From positions 37,076,001 through 37,140,000 of the forward strand of contig OX485806.1 in NCBI GenBank assembly GCA_950295325.1: DNA of 64,000 nt, read 5' to 3'. Within the stretch, counting starts at the first letter, position 1; each line of letters begins with the position of its first letter. The translations under genes and the position numbers were made by a program. Source of the stretch: Polytrichum commune. Taxonomy: Eukaryota; Streptophyta; Polytrichopsida; Polytrichales; Polytrichaceae. The notes beneath the pieces were generated by a model. That model was given only the letters and a program-made list of their open reading frames with translations, was not told the origin of the DNA and did no database searches. Of the stretch, positions 56,500-64,000 are shown one piece after another.

Positions 56500-58683
56500 A
56501 GTAGTTTGGACTCACCCACGTTGGCGCACGTACCAGACGGAGGATTTATCAAAACATGCTAGAGAGAGGCATGAGGGAGAAAATGTAGGGAATTCATCTC
56601 ACCCTATGAACACTAAGGAATAACCCATAGAAGAGATAAATACCGTGGGAGGAGGAGGACTAGGAAAGGCAAAACCAAATCACAACAACCGAATCAACCC
56701 ATTTAGGGAAGAGGCTGGTGAGAGGCTGCCAGAGGGGCACACCGGGTGTGCAAGTGGGTATCTCCAACGACCTGGCCCAACAGTATTTTCCACAGGCCTA
56801 AGCATCCTAGGGGTTGAAATCCAATTCCTTTCCGATCATTTGTTAATTGCAAACCTCATTGGTCCGAAAACATAATTGGGCTTCCTGGAACCATAGTTGA
56901 AATTGCTTAGTAACAGAATCAAGCACGGGCAAGTGTTTTTCAACCACGAAGCTGGTTTTGGTTTTTTTTATTTGAAATGTGACACACATGAGACAACCAA
57001 GCAGGTTTTAATGCAAACTCCTTTTTCCAATGATTTTGGTACATGTGTCAATCATCCATGGGTACCAACTTTTGATGTCGCTAACCCTTCAAGCTTGAGG
57101 CTCCCTAGAATTACAATTAAATGTCTTCCTTTAGAATATTTGCAAATGGCCCATATGGTAGCTGCAAAAGTGGGAACAATGTTGCGGAGTGATCCAAACA
57201 ACCCCATGCTAAAACACCCAAGATTTTGTATGCCTGTCAATGTAGAGAAAGGGTGGAACTAACCATGCTAACACCTAGTCTACTATCCAAAACATTGATA
57301 GACTATGATTCATTACCAATTAGGTGTTGGTGTTGTCTTTCAACGGGACACCTTATAAGAGAATGCAACGAGATCCCCACCAAGAGATACAGTTCTCACA
57401 CATGGGCCAAACCACGATCCGCTTATGGGGAGAGGCAACCTACACCACGGGAAGAGAGGTATAACCCACCTAGGACCACACAAAGATACCAAGAGGGTGG
57501 TGGATTTAAGGAAGGACCACACTTAGAACCGAGAGATAAGCATGCCGCAAAGATGACTGGGGGAGGCAAGCTAGGGGAGCAAGGACAAACTAGGGTATAT
57601 AACCGGTTTGGGACTAGCTCCAGCGAGGTTGGCCCGGCCTCTACCAAGACTCCGGATGATGATGGGTTTACTCTAGTCAAAAAAGCGTGGGTGGAAACAC
57701 ACCATCACCAACAAACTAGAGTCACAACTTCCACCGTGGATTGTACAAAGTCAACACATGAAGGGAGAGGAAGTAGAGAGCCTAGGGTAGAAACTATGGT
57801 GGAATGTAATAAGAGAGTGGAGGAACCACCTCCTAAGGAGGGAGCCCCAAAGAGAACACAACACGGGACAACGCCATAAGGTAGGAGAAAAAAAATAAAG
57901 AACCATGAGGCCCCCTTAACAACCAAAGGGGATGGACCTACCAATATGAGGTGGTCTCCACGTAGAGTCTTAGGCATCAAAAGACGTGCAAATGCAACAA
58001 GAAGGGAGAACCACGGTCATGATAACTCTCAAGAAAATGGTAAATTGGCCATAGTCCCCTTCAATAGGGAGACTAACCAACCTGGTAATCCTAGACACTT
58101 AGCTAAAAAAGGGAGACAAAATGAAGATTTAAGTGAGGAATGTGTCCCTAAGACTCAAAACTCAACTCAATCAAGCAGTCAACCCCTTCATGTCATAAAC
58201 TTTCTTGCCAATAGGATGGAGGGGGAAAGGGATGAGACCTCACCAATGCCAACCTTCAAACACTCTAGGATTGGTGAGGTAGAGTCTGCAAATGAAGGCC
58301 ACTCAACCTCCATTTTACAACACATAGGACTCATAGAGGACGGTGACCAAGAGGTCTTTGTCGACGCCCTAGATGATAGACCAACACCAATCTCACCAAC
58401 CCCCCTCATGATTGAGGAAAGCATAGTGCCATCTCTCATTGTCAGTATTACACCAACAACCTCCTCCCAAAGATTGACGGAACCTACAAAAAATAAAGAG
58501 GACCGTCGCAATCTAAAGGCCGCAAGCGTTCGAGGCTTAAAATCATCCGCATGGAGAAAATCCCAACAAGGTAGTGAGGAGGCGCCAAGCTTCAACCTAT
58601 GGAGGAATTTTAGCCGGACGACGGAAGAACAATGTTTCAAGCAATGCAAAAGCTATGAATGCCAAACACATTTATTCACATGA
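56500..58683 (+). pseudogene. LINE ORF1 (nucleic-acid-binding), locus B
   Basis: Frames at 56645-56875, 56897-57262, 57226-57879 and 57946-58683 together form a LINE ORF1 broken by stops and a frame change near 57245. The second frame (HEAGFGFFYLKCDTHE.., HPWVPTFDVANP) resembles the N-terminal domain of plant LINE ORF1 proteins. The third has a CCHC knuckle, CWCCLSTGHLIREC, at 57325-57366, followed by a charged, low-complexity tail. ORF1 proteins bind LINE RNA. The endonuclease that should follow is missing: a serine- and proline-rich stretch joins straight to the RT fragment. Confidence 0.75.
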
Positions 58684-58980
58684 TTAGAATGCTATTTCAT
58701 GACGCAATGGTCTCTATGAATATCAACAACCAAACAACAATGCCTTTCGAATTGCATATAGGAGTTCACTAGGGTTGCCCTCTTGCGCCCTATTTGATCA
58801 TTATCACAGCAGAGGCATTAAACGCAGCTGTAAAACATGCAATGGTAGCACGTAATCTCAAAGGCATTAACCTTCTACTAGACAACTCCCAAAAATTTAT
58901 TAGCCGGTACGCTGATGACACATCCTTCACAGTCAAGGCAGAAGAAACCAACCTGGCAAATCCAACCTTCAAATTATCGT
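58684..58980 (+). pseudogene. LINE reverse transcriptase fragment with YADD, locus B
   Basis: The frame reads MIRMLFHDAMVSMNINNQ.., then GCPLAPYLIIITAEALN, then FISRYADDTSF with the catalytic YADD at 58908-58919. These are the palm-domain motifs of plant LINE reverse transcriptases. A stop lies just before GCPLAP. The sequence then jumps at GCAAATCCAACCTT to a point that in locus A lies about 130 bp 3' of the VNWDD region, so about 530 bp of thumb-coding sequence is missing. Confidence 0.85.
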
Positions 58981-60219
58981 GAGGCATTGCATCACACAGT
59001 TACAACCTTCGCCCCATGGTCCATGGGGTCCCTCCTCTTTATGGTTGTTTTCCTCACAATTTTTCTACAAAATGTGGATCGAAAGTTTGGCACCACATTA
59101 CCCAATCGTGGAAGGTAATGGCGAAAACGGTCACATACCTTTGTCCAACAACTCCCGAACATATCTTGCAACTCAATCTTTGGTGGAGGTAGGAATACCA
59201 AGGACTTCACTTTGGCATTATCATGAGCTGGGCATACACATTGAACATGAATGGGTTAAGGTATTTTAGGCATATTTGGGACCTAGGGAGATACGATTTC
59301 TTGAATTGGGAGGATGCTAAAGATAAATTCTCTTTAACTTACGGAATTTTATGGATCTTTCCGTGAAAGAATGCTCAACCAACAAGATGCCCACCTCACC
59401 TCACAAGAGTGGGTTGGTTTCTATAAGAACATGGAGGATGCACTCCCTCAATGGATTGTCCATGTTGGTTATCTCAAGGAATTTAACCTTGGACTTGTTG
59501 AGTTTAGTACAGAGTGTATGGGCACTTTTCCCAAATCTACAGTGGGATCATAATATTTGAACCTCACCGAGATTAAACCTAACACTAAGAATGCACCACC
59601 ACCAACATTTTTCAGTGGTTGGATGATACGTGTTAGGATTGATAGGCTCACCAAAGGTAGTAGCAAAACTCAATTCCATTTTTTGGGGGGGGAAATTCGA
59701 TCAACTTTTTTTTTGACCCCGCTCGCTGGTGGTGGCCAGAGGTCACCCCCTTCTTCGCTTAATTGGCCAAAGAAGGGAGGAGGTGGATCACAAAGCAAAT
59801 TGCCAAAATACTCAAACAATTCAGTTGCATCTGGTTCTTCTTAAGAAGTGGTCTTCTGTGGATCATATGGCAGCAACGGAATGATATGATTTTTAATGAA
59901 TTGCAATGGCCCATTGAGAAAACACGTCAAGTCATTAGGGATGCCTTGTAGGATTATGGGAGGATTGAATGGAAACGCACGCTTAAGGACTTGGAGAAAA
60001 CCCCAGATATGGCCTACCATGACATTCTTAAAAAGATTGATTTGACTCTGGGGCTCAAAGGTCTTATTGTGACCCAAAGCAACTTAGTTGTTACTTGGAA
60101 GGATAGGCCTCAAATGAGCATTATTTCTTGATTTCCACTCAGGTTGCTTTGTTTCGGCCGGGTTGGTTGTATTTTGGGTTCTCTCTTCGATTCAATTTTC
60201 AATTTGTGCCAAAAAGAAA
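58981..60219 (+). pseudogene. LINE C-terminal region and 3' end, locus B
   Basis: It closely matches locus A 19090-20288: VWHHITQSWKVMAKTV, LATQSL/LQLNLWW, a WDLGRYDFLNWEDAKD-type stretch and QEWVGFYKNMEDALPQWIV. Unlike A it keeps LLWIIWQQRNDMIFNELQW (about 59850-59910), the signature of the C-terminal zinc-binding domain of plant LINE polymerases. Then come KRTLKDLEKTPDMAYHDILK and VTQSNLVVTWKDRP. A short deletion (near 59337) and homopolymer runs break the frame. The 3' end is near GTGCCAAAAAGAAAAGAC. Confidence 0.8.
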
Positions 60220-61187
60220 AGACAACGTCCTCATTTTTTGCAAATTATGCACTAGGACGTCTCTTGGTGCACATGATAGTTTCACTATTGAACTTCTAAA
60301 AAAATATTGTCTTGTTTTGAGACATTATTGAAGCTAGAAGTGCTTGAAGCAAGACAAGGTCAAATTGTGTATATTGAGACATTGTTGAGACATTACGTAT
60401 ATGAATGTCTCCATTGAAATATTCTTGGAGAAGATGTTGATTAGGGTGTCCAGTGGGTACATGTTGTTGGAGCTCACACTTAATGTTGTGGATCTCTAGA
60501 GATTTGGCTATCATAAGTTATTGGCCTTGTGAGGGAATTCGTTATGTAGTTTTCCATCTCCTCTTTAGAGTTTGTAATAACATTTCCCCGCAATTTTAGA
60601 ATCGAGGATGGATAAATCCAAGTAAGAAAATAAGCAACCTTACATTTTGCCACTTGATGTATGTTTGGGCATTGGATCTTGGCATGCTTGCGGACGCGCA
60701 TCTATAAGGTATTATCACTACACCGACCTAGTGAAGGCTATAGGGACCTACCGAGGGTAAATGTAGGAAGTTGTACGCCCACCAAGAGTCTGCACGCCAC
60801 TGGTGATATTTTCATTAGTGTGGGTTACTATTTGGAGTTACGTGTTGCTATAATTTTTTTTGCTAAGAGTATATTTTTACACAAATAATGACGGTAGTTA
60901 GTATGCACACTGAAAATTATGATGTCACTTGGTTAGGAGAAAACGACAATGTCGGTAAAAAGTTAAAGCAGTGTGTAACTCCATATGGTAAGCCACACTA
61001 ATTAGACAAAACAGTGTAGCTGCAGACATGCAATTCATTTCACATTTACTGCTTCTACTGGGAGTCTGTCCCTTTTTGGAAATGGAAATTCTAACTGCAA
61101 TTGAATAATGGCATGTGTAAGTTTCATGATTATGATGATTATATACTTTCAAAACAATACAAATTTGACAAGAAGTCATGATGAAAT
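60220..61187. repeat. Duplicated flank, locus B (with 20289-21372)
   Basis: Nearly identical to the locus A flank but without its internal tandem duplication and without the Harbinger-like insertion found in the third copy. Similarity to A ends at CAAGAAGTCATGATGA, where A carries the GT microsatellite and family G element. No gene is seen. Confidence 0.8.
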
Positions 61188-61290
61188 CACCAAAGGGGGG
61201 TTAAGGTTTAGGTAACTAAATCTATATATCTATATCTATATAAATATTTATTTATATAAATATTTGTTTAAAACATTGAACTCATGTTCA
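61188..61290. repeat. Short AT-rich TATATC/TAAATATT stretch
   Basis: A local low-complexity run (CTATATATCTATATCTATAT and repeated AAATATTTATTT) marks the junction where locus A and locus B differ. Confidence 0.7.
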
Positions 61291-63100
61291 ACATTAATCA
61301 CTTGAAATAACTATCCATAGGTAAACTATCATTGAAAATGTTGACACTATTCACAATATTATCACTATACAAACCGGCACTTTTCATTATTCGTACCAAC
61401 CTCAATTTCTTCTTAATATTCTAAGTTCCCTCCCATCAAGGTAAGATAGTGAGGTTGATGTCATATGACAAATATGCAATGAAATACAACCATGCGGCTA
61501 AATAATGTTATGAACACTCCTTCGACATATGAAATGTTAAAAGTGGGGAGAAATTCCTCACCAAAACACAAGTTTTTGGAGAGTTCAAAAATAGTGCCCA
61601 TATGTCATTGTATTTCATCTTCCCTATGGACATGTGGAGAGAAAGAAAGGTCTTTCAATGACCTTCTATTGAATATCACAAGAAACTTCTCGGTAAACAC
61701 AACTACTTGCATTCAAATGGTCACTCCTTACAACATCTTTAAATATGCGTCAGACTTTTCACATAACACCTCACTCTTAAGTCATAAAGTAGTTTATTTA
61801 CATGTACACTGGTAAATCTAGTAATTCTTCTTAGATTTGAAGGGCCTATAAAATACTCATGAATATTTAGGGGCAATTTTGACATAATTGATGTTGTTCC
61901 ACCAAAAACCAACAGACTCATCTACCACATAAATTTATAGTTAATCACCTTAAGTCCATTCAATAAGTGTTTTCCTTCAAACATACATCATTTTGGATGT
62001 CAAGACTAACATCGTCAAGAATATAGGTAGCTTACAAACATGCCCATTATCATCTAAGAAACATTTTTCCCTATAAATGGACTATTGTATTCAAAACATA
62101 TTTATATTTATTTATAATAGGATGATAAATGTCACATTGCACAAATATTCTTGATGCATTTGGACACACTAAGAATCCAATGCATTCTTCACACAACATG
62201 TCTTATTTAGATGAATACAAGAGTGTATTTGTACAATACCTTTCATAAGTGTTTTGGGGTAGCCATGACAAGATGTCAAGTTTGTAAATGCCCTCACAAG
62301 ACAAATCATCAACATCTAGGACACTGTCATCTACACAAATATGGTGTTGTCTTTCACATTATAATATGGATTATTATTGTAAAGGTACGTTCACTTCGAG
62401 GTGGACCCCTTGATTACATGGACTCAATGGACTTGCACTTTATTCAAGTGTCAAACTTCGTGCGTTGAAAGTTGGAAGTGGAATGTTTAGTCAATCTTGA
62501 TGACTATGTTGGAAAAAGCATGACCAAGGAACATGGAACATTGACATCCGAGTCTAGTTGAACCGATTGAAATGAAAAAATATAATACAAGTAAACAAAT
62601 AATCAAATACTTAGGAAAATTTCCGCCAAATTGCTTTTAAGAACTTTGGAACGCTAGAGATGTTGACTTTGATTTTAATAAAACATTAAGAACAATTGAC
62701 TTTATGCCTTGTCACTTTAGTTGGGGCAATCCCCTTGAGAGGGTGATGTAGGGAATTGTTTAACACATGTGTGTAACAAAAGTTAGGGTCATTAATTAGC
62801 CCATTACGATAAGGCCATATTTACTTGATTAGTATTTTTAGACACATGTAACTCGAGTGGTCCTTCATCCTAGATAAGAGCTTGTCTCCTAGCTTTATCT
62901 TTTGCTACATATGATCAATAAAAATTCAATACTATGTATCATGTGTCACACATTTACACAACGATCACACATGTCGGTGTCATAAATCATGTGGGTGGAT
63001 ATACAAGGCCCCACAAATCTCTACTTTGGGGGTGTCAAGGACTAAAGTTGGATATTAGATGGGTAGGGTCTCTCCTCCACAAGATGTTTACAATAATTAT
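61291..63100. repeat. Duplicated block, locus B (with 23150-26640)
   Basis: It matches locus A over most of its length but lacks the 1347-bp TA-target element (empty site near 61611). After GGGGGTGTCAAGGACTAAA it passes into array flank sequence (as at about 15555), with no AP2 gene between. Short open frames recur as in locus A with different stops. No gene is called. Confidence 0.75.
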
Positions 63101-64000
63101 TGTATTTTGGGTCACGGATGGGTTAATTTTTCCAATGACACATCTTGTGAATAAGTTGACAAGAACTATCATGAATGAAGGAAATTTGGATGAAATCCAT
63201 ATCAATTAATGAAACAAAGTGTGTGTATAACATGCATATAAAGTCTCAGATTACCTAATATAGGGTTCTAACAATTTTGTAATGAAATATTCTTAGTGAT
63301 GATTGAAATCTGGATGAAAAATCACTTAGTAAGTGACAACAATCGCAACATTATAAAATCATACTGCTACTGTCTTTTCTTCCTCCAGAGAAGTGACAAA
63401 TAATACTAGGTTTCCTTTAGTGTTGGTGACACAACATGGGCGGTTTACAGTTAGTATTGAGCGAGGCAAATATAATTGGTGACACTAAATACAATATTTG
63501 GTGTACTTCTCGTGCTACAATGTTGGTGTCACTCTATTCAAGTACGCTAAATATTTTATTTAGTGTCGTATTATCTTTTTTGTCAATGTGCTAACTTTTC
63601 TAACGACACTTCTAATGAATACTTTCTTAAATACTCATCCTCACTTACCTTTAATTCAATCACTTTTGGTATATTCTGCATCCTAACATTTTTGTAATGA
63701 AATGATGTCATGGACGATTCAAATTTGGATAAAAAGACACATAATAAGTGACAATAATTGCAACATTGTAATGAATAAAAAATAATAATGCACGCCCCCT
63801 TGCAACCATTAGCATAAAAATCATATCCTCCTCTCCAAATATTGAGGTCCCCCCGCCCCCCCCCCTTTCCCCAAATAGTGAATAGTGGTGCAAGTAAAAA
63901 TCAGATTTATAATGTTGGGGAGGGGAACATCTGCATTCTTGAAGATTGTAGGGGTGAATCCTCATGTTTGGGTTCTAAATGTTTGGAGAAAGAAAATGCA
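63101..64000. other. Non-coding array tail
   Basis: It contains two ACTAAATA..TATTTAGTGT-type near-palindromes (about 63482 and 63548), a fragment of the ATCACTA-end element terminus (AGTCTCAGATTACCTAATAT near 63241) and a poly-C run near 63850. No gene is recognised. Confidence 0.5.

Noticed and set aside
57340-58649. Minus-strand frames opposite LINE ORF1
   Set aside because: Antisense shadows of ORF1; the zinc-knuckle motif and the homology are on the plus strand.

Overview
This window is nuclear DNA from a land plant. The evidence is an AP2/ERF-type DNA-binding domain (a plant transcription factor family), a Ty3/gypsy chromovirus, a plant-type LINE, several MITE-like DNA transposons and a plant-type telomere motif. 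I cannot tell the clade. The dense nesting of insertions suggests a large, repeat-rich genome. I see no rRNA, tRNA, CRISPR or bacterial-type operon, and only one gene looks intact.

The framework is an old, imperfect duplication array. One block carries a minus-strand AP2/ERF gene and its 5' flank. It occurs four times: about 1.2-3.4 kb, 3.4-6.9 kb (continuing at 15.4-16.1 kb), 26.7-30.1 kb and 42.0-45.4 kb. The fourth copy (42153-43376) has an open 407-codon frame. Copy 3 has one in-frame stop, copy 2 a short frameshifting deletion, and copy 1 has lost its AP2 domain at the edge of a transposon. A second block lies near 20.3-26.7, 40.6-42.0 and 60.2-63.1 kb; two of its copies are preceded by decayed LINE pieces (18.5-20.3 and 56.5-60.2 kb).

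Many insertions cut these blocks. Duplicated empty copies and target-site duplications (TSDs) allow several to be placed to the base. (1) A family with TG...CA ends (family G, 1.1-1.8 kb each, 5-bp TSDs) has eight copies, four of them nested inside one another at 8976-14869. (2) A second TG...CA family (family S, about 970 bp, 5-bp TSDs) has inserted four times into one chromovirus at 47.3-55.5 kb, in alternating orientation, plus one decayed copy near 16.3 kb. (3) A 1347-bp TA-target element with long inverted ends lies at 23479-24825. (4) A 1091-bp TTA-target Harbinger-like element lies at 39531-40621. (5) An element with ATCACTA-type ends and apparent 4-bp TSDs lies at 6949-15431 (split by family G), with a 257-bp deletion derivative at 30275-30531.

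Neither TG...CA family shows an internal retroviral region in any of its 13 copies. They are either efficiently produced solo LTRs or compact elements in their own right. The nest at 7-15 kb, the repeated family S hits in the chromovirus, and the single surviving gene among four AP2 copies are the most interesting points. All homology statements come from reading the sequence by eye; no alignment or database search was run.
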